64,000 nt of DNA from Paenibacillus kobensis NBRC 15729. Its GTDB lineage: Bacteria > Bacillota > Bacilli > Paenibacillales > Paenibacillaceae. Both the position numbers and the translations under genes were made by a program. Location: NCBI RefSeq assembly GCF_004000825.1, contig NZ_BILZ01000008.1, positions 62,001 to 126,000 on the forward strand, written 5' to 3'. The notes under the pieces were generated by a model. It searched no databases. It was given only the letters and a program-made list of their open reading frames with translations, and had not been told where the DNA came from. Shown one piece after another: positions 34,262 through 41,550 of the stretch (the first letter of the stretch is position 1; each line of letters opens with the position of its first letter).

Positions 34262-34420
34262 TCAAATCGGATGCTCTTCGATATCGAAATCGTCGATGTT
34301 ATTGCAGATGCACTGCTTGAAGCCCGTGTCGATCTTCTCCTTCTCGCGCTTGCCTCGAAGAACGAATTTCTCGCCGCACACATTGCACCTGATTCTAACT
34401 TTGACCCGTTCACCAATCAT
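34262..34420 (-). CDS. Small protein with two Cys pairs, unknown function
   Basis: 52 residues from the ATG at 34420 (MIGERVKVRIRCNVCGEKFV). CNVC and CIC pairs, separated by about 26 mostly charged residues (LRGKREKEKIDTGFKQ), could bind a zinc ion, but the second pair is CxC, not CxxC. It ends in an acidic DDFDIEEHP. I do not recognise the family. It lies between prsW and ypeB, where B. subtilis has sleB. Confidence 0.55.
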   Translation of the reverse strand: MIGERVKVRIRCNVCGEKFVLRGKREKEKIDTGFKQCICNNIDDFDIEEHPI

Positions 34421-34471
34421 ACCGCATGTCCCTCCTGGAATATCCACTAATATCCAGTATAAACCGAAATT

Positions 34472-35164
34472 CTACAGCTTAACCTCATCTTCGCGCGGCA
34501 AGAAGCGGAATGGCGAGCGGCTGCTTGCCCTCTGCATGTTCTTGAGCGACCATACCCACATAATGGCCATGAACGGTGGAACGATCCATACCCAGCCGCG
34601 TCCGAACGTTAACAGAATCCAATCGTACAATCCATGGAGCAGAAGAGGCACAATTAACGATACGAGCAAAAATTGGCGGCTGCGTACAGGAGATGCAAAC
34701 TTCGCTTTTCCCATATAGTAGCCCATCGTAATGCCGAACAAAGCATGACCGGATACCGGCAGCAGCGCGCGGAACAACAACGAACCGAAGTCGGATGGCT
34801 GCGTAACCGCGTACAGCACATTCTCCAGCGTAGCAAATCCAAGAGAAATCGATGCGGCATAGACAATTCCATCATACGGCTCGTCGAATTCGGTATGATT
34901 GTAAATGATGTGAAACAGAACGAACCACTTCACACACTCTTCAACGGCGCCTGATAAGCCGAATGCGTCCAGCAGCGGATGGGTGCCGAGCCAAAGCTCA
35001 AGCCCGCGCTGTACGATCATGATCGGGAATAGAATTAATACGCCGATCAAAAACATGCGTACGACCATATGGATCGGCTCCGCTTCATATTTGTCCTTCA
35101 AGTACAAATAGGTGAGCAGGAAAACGCCCGGCGCAATGGCCGCCGTCAATACGGAAAACAGCAT
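34472..35164 (-). CDS. prsW: Intramembrane protease PrsW
   Basis: Site-1 protease of the CPBP-related glutamic type that cuts the anti-sigma factor RsiW in B. subtilis. 230 residues, with about eight membrane segments. Key residues are in LSGAVEECVKWFVLFHIIYN (EE pair), ISLGFATLENVLYAVTQPSD and PVSGHALFGITMGYYMGKA. Located between gudB and ypeB as in B. subtilis. The sigW/rsiW genes it would serve are not in the window. Confidence 0.93.
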   Translation of the reverse strand: MLFSVLTAAIAPGVFLLTYLYLKDKYEAEPIHMVVRMFLIGVLILFPIMIVQRGLELWLGTHPLLDAFGLSGAVEECVKWFVLFHIIYNHTEFDEPYDGIVYAASISLGFATLENVLYAVTQPSDFGSLLFRALLPVSGHALFGITMGYYMGKAKFASPVRSRQFLLVSLIVPLLLHGLYDWILLTFGRGWVWIVPPFMAIMWVWSLKNMQRASSRSPFRFLPREDEVKL

Positions 35165-35195
35165 GTTGTCCTCTCACCTCCTGTAAGTGTCATCA

Positions 35196-36446
35196 TTAGA
35201 CCCAGCCTCTAAACCGCACCGCTTCCGCCATCTTCCTCACGCCTGCCATATACGCGGCTAGCCGCATATCGACGCTGCGCGTCCGGTGTATTTCATAGAC
35301 ATGCCGAAAGCCTTTGAGCATCATCGCTTCCAGCTTCATGTCGACTTCTTCCTCGCTCCAATAGTAGCCCTGATTATTCTGTACCCATTCAAAGTAAGAC
35401 ACAATCACGCCGCCTGCGCTTGCAAGCACGTCCGGCACTAACAATATATTCCGCTCCGTAACGATGCGCGTCCCCTCCAGCGTCGTCGGGCCGTTAGCCG
35501 CTTCGACGATGATCGGCGCCTTAATGCGGGGAGCATTCTCTTCTGTAATCTGATTCTCGATCGCGGCAGGCACTAACACATCGCAGTCGAGCTCCAGCAA
35601 CTCCTCGTTCGAGATCAGGTTCTGGAACAAATTCGTCACCGTTCCGAACGAATCCCTCTTATCGAGCAAGTCGGGAATGTCGAGCCCATCTTTATTATAC
35701 AGCGCGCCGTTCACATCGGAAATACCGATTACGACAGCGCCAGCGTCATACATAAATTTGGCAAGATAGCTGCCGGCATTGCCGAATCCTTGCACGACGA
35801 CCCGCGAGCCTTTAATATCTTTGCCCTTCATGCGAAGCGCCTCGGCGATCATGATGGCAACACCGCGCGCCGTCGCAGTCTCTCTGCCCTTAGAACCGCC
35901 TAACACTAACGGTTTGCCTGTAATAAAACCCGGCGAATCGAATTCGCGGATACGACTGTATTCATCGAGCATCCAGGCCATAATTTGGGCATTAGTCATG
36001 ACATCAGGGGCAGGTATATCTTTCGTCGGGCCGACGATTTGGCTGATCGCTCGAACATATCCTCTGCTTAGCAGCTCGAGCTCCCGAAAGGACATTTTGC
36101 GCGGATCGCATATAATGCCGCCCTTGCCCCCTCCGTACGGCAGATCGGCGATGCCGCATTTGAGACTCATCCAGATCGAAAGCGCTTTAACCTCATTCTC
36201 GTTGACATCGGGATGGAAGCGTACGCCTCCTTTTGTCGGACCTACGGCATCATTATGCTGGGCGCGGTAACCGGTGAACACCTTTGTCGAGCCATCATCC
36301 ATACGTACCGGAATGCGGACGGACAACACCCGCATCGGCAATTTGAGCAACTCCACCATACTATCGTTGTAGCCAAGCTTACGCAGTGCCTGTTCAATGA
36401 CGACCTGTGTCGACTCCAGCACATCATGCGAATCCGTGGAAGCCAT
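35196..36446 (-). CDS. gudB: Glutamate dehydrogenase (NAD-specific type)
   Basis: Oxidises glutamate to 2-oxoglutarate and ammonium. 416 residues. LPYGGGKGGIICDPRKMS holds the catalytic Lys region, GPTKDIPAPDVMTNAQIMAW follows, and VVVQGFGNAGSYLAKFMYD is the nucleotide loop. IVEAANGPTTLEGTRIVTER and ASAGGVIVSYFEWVQN close the fold. No in-frame duplication near the active site is seen (the laboratory B. subtilis gudB carries one), so the enzyme should be active. Confidence 0.95.
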   Translation of the reverse strand: MASTDSHDVLESTQVVIEQALRKLGYNDSMVELLKLPMRVLSVRIPVRMDDGSTKVFTGYRAQHNDAVGPTKGGVRFHPDVNENEVKALSIWMSLKCGIADLPYGGGKGGIICDPRKMSFRELELLSRGYVRAISQIVGPTKDIPAPDVMTNAQIMAWMLDEYSRIREFDSPGFITGKPLVLGGSKGRETATARGVAIMIAEALRMKGKDIKGSRVVVQGFGNAGSYLAKFMYDAGAVVIGISDVNGALYNKDGLDIPDLLDKRDSFGTVTNLFQNLISNEELLELDCDVLVPAAIENQITEENAPRIKAPIIVEAANGPTTLEGTRIVTERNILLVPDVLASAGGVIVSYFEWVQNNQGYYWSEEEVDMKLEAMMLKGFRHVYEIHRTRSVDMRLAAYMAGVRKMAEAVRFRGWV

Positions 36447-36547
36447 CGTTTAGAACCCCCTATATTCCGGATTGATAGCCAATAATCAACGAATAGTATG
36501 GTCTGCTCTACCTTCACGTATGCAGCAGACACCGCTGTAAGAATAAG

Positions 36548-36588
36548 AAAGAGCATCCGCGCTGCTTTCTTTGCGCAAGATGCTCTTT
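36548..36588 (-). terminator. Terminator of mecA
   Basis: Minus strand AAAGAGCATC and GATGCTCTTT form a 10-bp stem with an inner GCGC/GCGC extension, 15 bases after the mecA stop. The sequence has T-rich flanks on both strands. Confidence 0.8.
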
Positions 36589-36602
36589 AACCCGCTGACG
36601 CG

Positions 36603-37217
36603 TCAGTATGAGAAATGCTGACACAATTGGCGTATTGCGCCCTCGTTCATAATCGTCTTGCCGTACTCTTCAAGCACCGCTTCCGTCACAGACGTTGCTT
36701 CGCCGAATTCGGCCAGCAGCGCAATAAGTGCATTGTGTCTGGCTGGATCGATAAAGGAAGGGTCGATAGCCAGTATATATTTGCCGTTATACGCGAATAA
36801 CCGTCCATCCTCGGTCAATGCCGACTGCTTCAGTTGGCGGCTGACCGAAATTACATCCTCGAAATCACGGAATGCGTACATGACAATATCGCTCTGCTCC
36901 AGCGTAACTTCCAATTCGTAGACGTCCTCGTCCGTCTCCTCATCTTCATGAGAGGAATCATCGGCATGCAAATTAACCTTGCCGCGGGTGACGATCACTA
37001 CCATACCTTGAGCCGGGAGTGCGAATACTTCTACAGCAAGCGGACCGCTGGCTTCAAATCCGAGCTCGGAATGCGCTTGATCCATCATCTCGCTGAACAA
37101 CTCATTCACCTTCGGAATTTCCCGCCACATGTCCTCTTTCTGTATCCCCCGCTCCAGCAGGTCGTCGAACGTCAGAAATATGCGTATTTTGTCTTGGCTC
37201 AGCCGTTCGATTTTCAT
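36603..37217 (-). CDS. mecA: Adaptor protein MecA (MecA/YpbH family)
   Basis: Adaptor that brings ComK and other substrates to ClpC. 204 residues. The N-terminal substrate-binding domain starts MKIERLSQDKIRIFLTFDDL, a linker rich in acidic residues (HADDSSHEDEETDEDV) spans about residues 80-97, and the C-terminal ClpC-binding domain contains VYELEVTLEQSDIVMYAFRD and SALTEDGRLFAYNGKYILAI. Position next to gudB equals B. subtilis ypbH (mecB), the paralogue. Which of the two it equals functionally cannot be told here. Confidence 0.92.
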   Translation of the reverse strand: MKIERLSQDKIRIFLTFDDLLERGIQKEDMWREIPKVNELFSEMMDQAHSELGFEASGPLAVEVFALPAQGMVVIVTRGKVNLHADDSSHEDEETDEDVYELEVTLEQSDIVMYAFRDFEDVISVSRQLKQSALTEDGRLFAYNGKYILAIDPSFIDPARHNALIALLAEFGEATSVTEAVLEEYGKTIMNEGAIRQLCQHFSY

Positions 37218-37335
37218 GACAGGATCCTCCTATGCAGCATCTGATATAACAAGGTATGAGAACTACAATGATGTGTGATTCCCTCATGCCATATACCTAT
37301 GTTACCATGTCCGCCCGGCGAATGCACTATCGCTC

Positions 37336-37393
37336 AAAAAAATAGGAGCAGCAGCGTCTTATAAAGCTCTTGTTCGACGCTGCTGCTCCTATT
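37336..37393 (-). terminator. Terminator of the 37401-37760 gene
   Basis: AATAGGAGCAGCAGCGTC pairs perfectly with its complement (18 bp, arms 37376-37393 and 37341-37358) and runs into seven T residues on the minus strand. Confidence 0.9.
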
Positions 37394-37400
37394 GATTGGA

Positions 37401-37760
37401 TCAATGATGTTTTACACTTGTGTCTGTCGGCAGGCTGCCGCCCGTGGCCGAATGGAGTATCGCTTCCGTTTGCCGCTTGAGCTCCGGATCGCTCTCAACG
37501 AGCGCGCCTATTTGCTGCCATGCTTCTGCGGAATTGCCTGCGGAAGCGGCTGACGGCTTTGGGGCTGCATGCGCGGCCTCCTTGCTCCAATGGTTCAGCT
37601 TCCGCTCCATTACCTTGCCGAACAACCGGCTTCTGGCGGAAGACATCACCTCTCCTGCTGCGTCGACTGCCCACGCCGTCATACCGGGCCGTTTGCGCGA
37701 TGCGTACATCGCTGCCGCCATACCGAGCAAACCGCCAATAATAAACCCGCTCATTTTCAT
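37401..37760 (-). CDS. Small anchored protein of unknown function
   Basis: 119 residues from the ATG at 37760; the frame is open to 37913 but the upstream part has no family-like features, while AAAGGAG lies 12 nt before this ATG. A short glycine-rich membrane segment (MSGFIIGGLLGMAAAMYAS) is followed by a basic KRPG and a helical soluble part (VDAAGEVMSSARSRLFGKVM, WQQIGALVESDPELKRQTEA). The N-terminal pattern, glycine zipper then basic residues, resembles YtxH-like small proteins; this is a guess. Confidence 0.6.
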   Translation of the reverse strand: MKMSGFIIGGLLGMAAAMYASRKRPGMTAWAVDAAGEVMSSARSRLFGKVMERKLNHWSKEAAHAAPKPSAASAGNSAEAWQQIGALVESDPELKRQTEAILHSATGGSLPTDTSVKHH

Positions 37761-37998
37761 CTCGATGACCAACTCCTTTCTGTTTCCGATATGCGCTTCC
37801 ATCGTTTCCAGCCGGAGCGCCGCTGCCGGATTCAGCGTTCCGTCCTTTAGTTTGCACTCGTCCTGCAACGGCATCCTCGTGAAAAATAGGAAAAGACGAA
37901 TACAAAGGCCCAAGATAAATATGATACAATGATGGCGTGTTCCATCCCATAATGGCCACGCAGACTATATTACAAAACGTATAACGGAGGTCTACCCC

Positions 37999-38979
37999 AT
38001 GAATCGCATGCTGAAAGCATCCGTTCTGCTTGCGCTGGCCGCTTCGCTTGCTGCTTGCGGCTCGACTAACAAAGGCGAGAACAAGCCGCCGGCTGAGACT
38101 GTCACAGCAGAAAATCCGGCCGCAGCGCCAGACAAGCCCGCAGATTCGGCCACAGACGACACAAAGACTCCGCCGGCAGATCAATCGACTGATATTGGAG
38201 CCGGACAGACCGATGGCAGCACAACGAATGGAACGACCGGGAATGGAACGAATGGCAGCACCGGCCAAACGAGCGGCTCCGCCGAAGGGACTGACCAACC
38301 GGCGCAAGTCGATGAGAAGCCCGTCAAGCTGTATCGAATGAACAAGGTTTACCGGTTCGTGCCGATCGACAAAGAAACGACGACAGACAAAGTCGTACTG
38401 CTCACCTTCGACGATGGTCCGAAAGAATTGGAACAACTGACGAGTATGCTCGATACGCTCGACAAGCATAAAGCTAAGGCGATTTTCTTCGTCAACGGCT
38501 ACCGGGTCAAAGCGCATCCCGAGCTGCTGAAGCTCATTCATGAGCGGGGGCAAACCGTCGGCAACCATTCGTGGGACCATATCGATCTGAAGAAAGAAAG
38601 CCAAGCATCGGTTGAGAAGCAAGTAGGAGACGTTATCAAGATCGTAGAAGACACGATCGGCGAAGCACCCAAATTTTTCCGTCCTCCGTTCGGTTCAGGC
38701 AACGACGGCGTGAAGAAATTCGTAAAGGATAACGGCATGTTATATATGACCTGGTCGAACGGATCACTCGATTGGGATACGAAGAATAAGAATAAGCCGG
38801 AAGCGGTCATCGCCAATGTGCTGGAACAGCTTCACCCTGGGGCGAACATTCTTATGCATGAACTGCCGTGGACCGATAAAGCGCTGGATGAGCTGTTGAC
38901 GAAGCTGGAGGAGAAAGGCTATGGCTTTATCGACCCTGCTACGATCGAGACGGTAACCGACGCGCCAACTGCCCAATAA
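37999..38979 (+). CDS. Polysaccharide deacetylase lipoprotein
   Basis: 326 residues, anchored at the outer face of the membrane. Lipobox LAAC at Cys 20 follows MNRMLKASVLLALAASLA. Residues 21-120 are a low-complexity Thr/Gly/Asn/Pro linker. The NodB domain begins near 130 with LLTFDDGPKELE (first motif), NHSWDHIDLK (zinc His pair), RPPFGSGNDGVK, SLDWDTK and ILMHELPW. All five NodB motifs are present, so it should be an active deacetylase of peptidoglycan or another wall sugar. GGAGG lies 8 nt before the ATG. One of only three plus-strand genes. Confidence 0.93.
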   Translation: MNRMLKASVLLALAASLAACGSTNKGENKPPAETVTAENPAAAPDKPADSATDDTKTPPADQSTDIGAGQTDGSTTNGTTGNGTNGSTGQTSGSAEGTDQPAQVDEKPVKLYRMNKVYRFVPIDKETTTDKVVLLTFDDGPKELEQLTSMLDTLDKHKAKAIFFVNGYRVKAHPELLKLIHERGQTVGNHSWDHIDLKKESQASVEKQVGDVIKIVEDTIGEAPKFFRPPFGSGNDGVKKFVKDNGMLYMTWSNGSLDWDTKNKNKPEAVIANVLEQLHPGANILMHELPWTDKALDELLTKLEEKGYGFIDPATIETVTDAPTAQ

Positions 38980-38999
38980 ATGAAAAAAAGCCGTCCTTG

Positions 39000-39230
39000 T
39001 CAGGAGGCAGTGATCGACTGCTTTCCTAACAAGAACAGCACAACAATAAGTACTAGGAATAATAAAAACAAACCATTATAAAACCATTGAGTGGTCTGCT
39101 GCTTATTGGACGGATGCTTCTTCCGTCTCGGCGGCAGACCATTATCATCACCTGCGACCATCTCTTCGATTGGCTCCGTATAGCTGACTTTTCTTCCGCT
39201 CCGCGATCCAAACTTCGCCATTCGACTCAT
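39000..39230 (-). CDS. Small single-span membrane protein
   Basis: 76 residues: a basic cytoplasmic part (FGSRSGRKVSYTEPIEEM, PPRRKKHPSNKQQ) and one membrane segment WFYNGLFLLFLVLIVVLFLL near the C-terminus. Its start overlaps the CPBP gene stop (ATGA), so the two are probably co-translated. I do not recognise the family. Confidence 0.6.
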   Translation of the reverse strand: MSRMAKFGSRSGRKVSYTEPIEEMVAGDDNGLPPRRKKHPSNKQQTTQWFYNGLFLLFLVLIVVLFLLGKQSITAS

Positions 39231-39826
39231 CGTTCTTCATTCCTTCGAAACCGAATAATCAAGCCCATCGTGGCGTCCACCAGAAAGTGCGTCATAATAG
39301 GCGCCCACAATGTACCGCTTTCTATATAAATCCATCCAAGTCCATAACTGATGGAGAATACGAGTCCCGTCGGAATCCAGTGCCGCAAATAACGGACGTG
39401 GATTGCCGCGAACAGAATACTCGTCCAATACGGTCCGAACGAATGCTGAACCGCGCCCCGGAACAGCATCTCCTCGCAGACGGATACGACGAACGACATG
39501 ACGATAATATGCCATACCGGACGCGCCTGGAATAACCGTTCATTCACGCCTCCGTCGTCCGACACGTCATCCGGAACAAACCGTGAAATCAGCAGGTCAA
39601 CCAAGATGACAGCTGCCGCAAGACCGAGTCCGAACATCCAGAAGCGGTCGTTATCCGGAACTTGAAGCAAATGAATCGGATTTCGGTGCTGAAATAAAAT
39701 CCATATGATACCGATAATAAGGGTAAGCGCTTGCGTTGCATACAAATTGATCAAGAGAAGCCGGTCATCCAACTGATCGACGCTCACTTGCCGTAACCGG
39801 ATCTTTTTCAAGTCGAATTTTTTCAT
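39227..39826 (-). CDS. CPBP-family intramembrane protease (YpbD-like)
   Basis: 199 residues with six to seven membrane segments. Motif 1 is VSVCEEMLFRGAVQHSFG (EExxxR), motif 2 lies near FAAIHVRYLRHWIPTGLVFS and motif 3 is APIMTHFLVDATMG. These are the CPBP (Abi) catalytic Glu and His positions. The place between mecA and serA corresponds to B. subtilis ypbD. Substrate unknown. Confidence 0.88.
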   Translation of the reverse strand: MKKFDLKKIRLRQVSVDQLDDRLLLINLYATQALTLIIGIIWILFQHRNPIHLLQVPDNDRFWMFGLGLAAAVILVDLLISRFVPDDVSDDGGVNERLFQARPVWHIIVMSFVVSVCEEMLFRGAVQHSFGPYWTSILFAAIHVRYLRHWIPTGLVFSISYGLGWIYIESGTLWAPIMTHFLVDATMGLIIRFRRNEER

Positions 39827-39999
39827 GTCTTACCGCCTGTCCATAAACGTATTATTTCCTTTTTCCCTTTAATGGCCTATACTATTACCATAATACATAA
39901 TTCGCCATAATTCGATATTGTCATCGAGGAAATCATCACAACTTCGATGAATTTCTTCCAAATTATATACTATTATTCGCGAGAAGGAGTTTCATAATT

Positions 40000-40914
40000 A
40001 TGAACAAACGTTTATCCAGAACAGAAATGCTCATTAGCCTAGGATTTCTGTTTATGCTCGTATGTACCGTTGGCGCTTTTTTCTTCGGCGTCCAAGTCGG
40101 CACCGACAGGACTACAGCCAACTATGAAGTTCAAAAACAGTTAAACAGCAAACCTGTAACGTCTACCGCCTTGCAGCAGCAAGACCTGGTTTCGTTCTAT
40201 CATACGGTATTTATGCCTTATCGTGAATTCCAATCGGAATGGATCGACCTCATCGAACAAGCCAACGTAAAGCAAACGACCGACTTCCCATCCGATCTGA
40301 AACGGATGTCGTCGCTTGCCCAGCAGAAATTCAACGAGATCTCGGCGATCAAAGTTCCTGCATCGTCACTGCTGGAACAATCGCAGCAGCAATTGCTCAA
40401 AAGCTTGTCCGGCTTCCAAGCCGATTCGAAAAAGCTGTCCGTCAGCGGAAGCAGCCAATCGGTTGATCAACTGCTCGCAGCTATGCGCAAAGACGACAAC
40501 TACAAGCAAGGCGTAAGCCAGTCTCTTCATGGCCAACAATCGTACTATGATGCCATGTTGAAATGGGCAGCTGGAATGAACCATGATATTCCAAGCGAAA
40601 TCGTTATGCCGAAAGATATGAAGACGGCATCTTGGAGCAAGCTCCCTCTTGCCGCCAAAAACAAACTAAGTGCCGATATTCTTACTGCAAACGGCATGCT
40701 CGTTAATTATTACCCGCAAGATCTTACAAGCCGGATTGACGAGTTTATCAGCTCTGGACAAGCCGGCAAACTGAAGCTTGGACTTATCGGTCCAATCTCT
40801 GAACTGCTCGCTGATACGAAAGCGATTCGCAGCGGCGACTACAAAAGCAATATGAGCCGGCTTTATTCGAATCAAGTGCTTCCTCAACTGCCGTTCTTCT
40901 TGCCAGGCGAATAA
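40000..40914 (+). CDS. Anchored extracellular protein of unknown function
   Basis: 304 residues. An N-terminal signal anchor (MLISLGFLFMLVCTVGAFFF) is followed by a soluble, alpha-helical domain without Cys. Glutamine- and serine-rich segments occur at about residues 48-60 (KPVTSTALQQQDLVSFY) and 120-150. PSDLKRMSSLAQQKFNEISA and GQQSYYDAMLKWAAGMNHD suggest helical bundles. No family is recognised. Good Shine-Dalgarno (GAGAAGGAG) 10 nt before the ATG. It is transcribed towards the rhodanese gene, which is on the other strand. Confidence 0.7.
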   Translation: MNKRLSRTEMLISLGFLFMLVCTVGAFFFGVQVGTDRTTANYEVQKQLNSKPVTSTALQQQDLVSFYHTVFMPYREFQSEWIDLIEQANVKQTTDFPSDLKRMSSLAQQKFNEISAIKVPASSLLEQSQQQLLKSLSGFQADSKKLSVSGSSQSVDQLLAAMRKDDNYKQGVSQSLHGQQSYYDAMLKWAAGMNHDIPSEIVMPKDMKTASWSKLPLAAKNKLSADILTANGMLVNYYPQDLTSRIDEFISSGQAGKLKLGLIGPISELLADTKAIRSGDYKSNMSRLYSNQVLPQLPFFLPGE

Positions 40915-40923
40915 GCAATTGCT

Positions 40924-41250
40924 TCAGTCATATTGAAACCCTTGACGGGCAGCGACGGCTGCGATGCCACCCTCGACATTGAGGAGTGCTTCGTAGCCGT
41001 TTTCTTGCATATACCGGCATACTGCCTGGCTTCTAACTCCATGTGCACACATGATATATAACGTATCCTCTTGGCTAAGACTTGCCATCAGATCCGGAAA
41101 TACGCTCATTGGCAGATGACGAGATCCCTCAAGATGATAATAATCCCATTCCTGAAGCTCCCTCACATCAATAATCTGATCCGCCTTCACAAGTCCGTTG
41201 GCCAATAATCGAAGAAGCTCTTCCGCATCGATATCTTCCCACTGTTTCAC
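40924..41250 (-). CDS. Single-domain rhodanese-like sulfurtransferase
   Basis: 108 residues. IIDVRELQEWDYYHLEGSRH is the rhodanese N-terminal signature and TLYIMCAHGVRSQAVCRYMQ carries the catalytic Cys in the loop CAHGVRS. Starts with GTG at 41250. It would transfer sulfur between small thiols or proteins. The role and partner are unknown, and it stands alone between two plus-strand genes. Confidence 0.88.
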   Translation of the reverse strand: MKQWEDIDAEELLRLLANGLVKADQIIDVRELQEWDYYHLEGSRHLPMSVFPDLMASLSQEDTLYIMCAHGVRSQAVCRYMQENGYEALLNVEGGIAAVAARQGFQYD

Positions 41251-41317
41251 CGCGATTCCCCCTCTCCTGCATGCAATGAATCATAACGAAAAATTCACAT
41301 ATCGGCAAGTTTCGGCA

Positions 41318-41347
41318 TTGCATTCCACCTGCCCGTTGCTATAAAAT
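41318..41347 (+). promoter_or_regulatory. Likely promoter of the serA leader
   Basis: TTGCAT (41318-41323) and TATAAAAT (41340-41347), spacing 16-18 nt depending on the -10 register. A start near 41352 gives a ~200-nt leader before serA. Confidence 0.55.
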
Positions 41348-41367
41348 AGTAGACGTTATATCTTATT

Positions 41368-41437
41368 GACGAATATCTGTTTTATTGGACAACCATTCGT
41401 CCCGCTGCTGCAGACCGGTATCGGGACGATGTTTTTT
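41368..41437 (+). promoter_or_regulatory. serA 5' leader: antiterminator and terminator hairpins
   Basis: Two exclusive structures: GACGAAT (41368-41374) can pair with ATTCGTC (41395-41401), and TCGTCCCG (41397-41404) can pair with CGGGACGA (41422-41429), ending in TTTTTT at 41432-41437. Bases 41397-41401 belong to both. The terminator is 110 bases ahead of the serA ATG, and no plus-strand gene lies upstream that it could serve. No T-box consensus is seen, nor a leader peptide with a ribosome site. The ligand, if any, is unknown. Confidence 0.6.
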
Positions 41438-41550
41438 AACTCCCGGCATTCGCCGCTTCACTTCGTCGAATGACTCCTTAACAGGGGTTTTTCCTACATA
41501 TTCATGGATTTGCATTACGTTGTAACGATCAGACAGGAGGCAATCAACGC

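Noticed and set aside
37495-38622. A 375-codon minus-strand frame overlapping the deacetylase and the small anchored protein gene
   Set aside because: Serine/Arg/Gly-rich reading with no motif; it spans two genes with clear families or signals on the proper frames and a strong terminator is not respected.
39827-39999. A divergent promoter between the CPBP gene and the plus-strand gene at 40000
   Set aside because: AT-rich with TATACT and a CATCGA/TCGATG repeat, but no -35 of acceptable quality at the right distance on either strand.
41386-41520. A leader peptide for serA starting at a TTG (LDNHSSRCC...)
   Set aside because: No ribosome site precedes it, and the serines are not clustered more than expected.
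41352-41550. T-box riboswitch for serine upstream of serA
   Set aside because: The conserved T-box bulge sequence (TGGNACCGCG type) and specifier-loop arrangement are not visible. Only the two competing hairpins can be supported.
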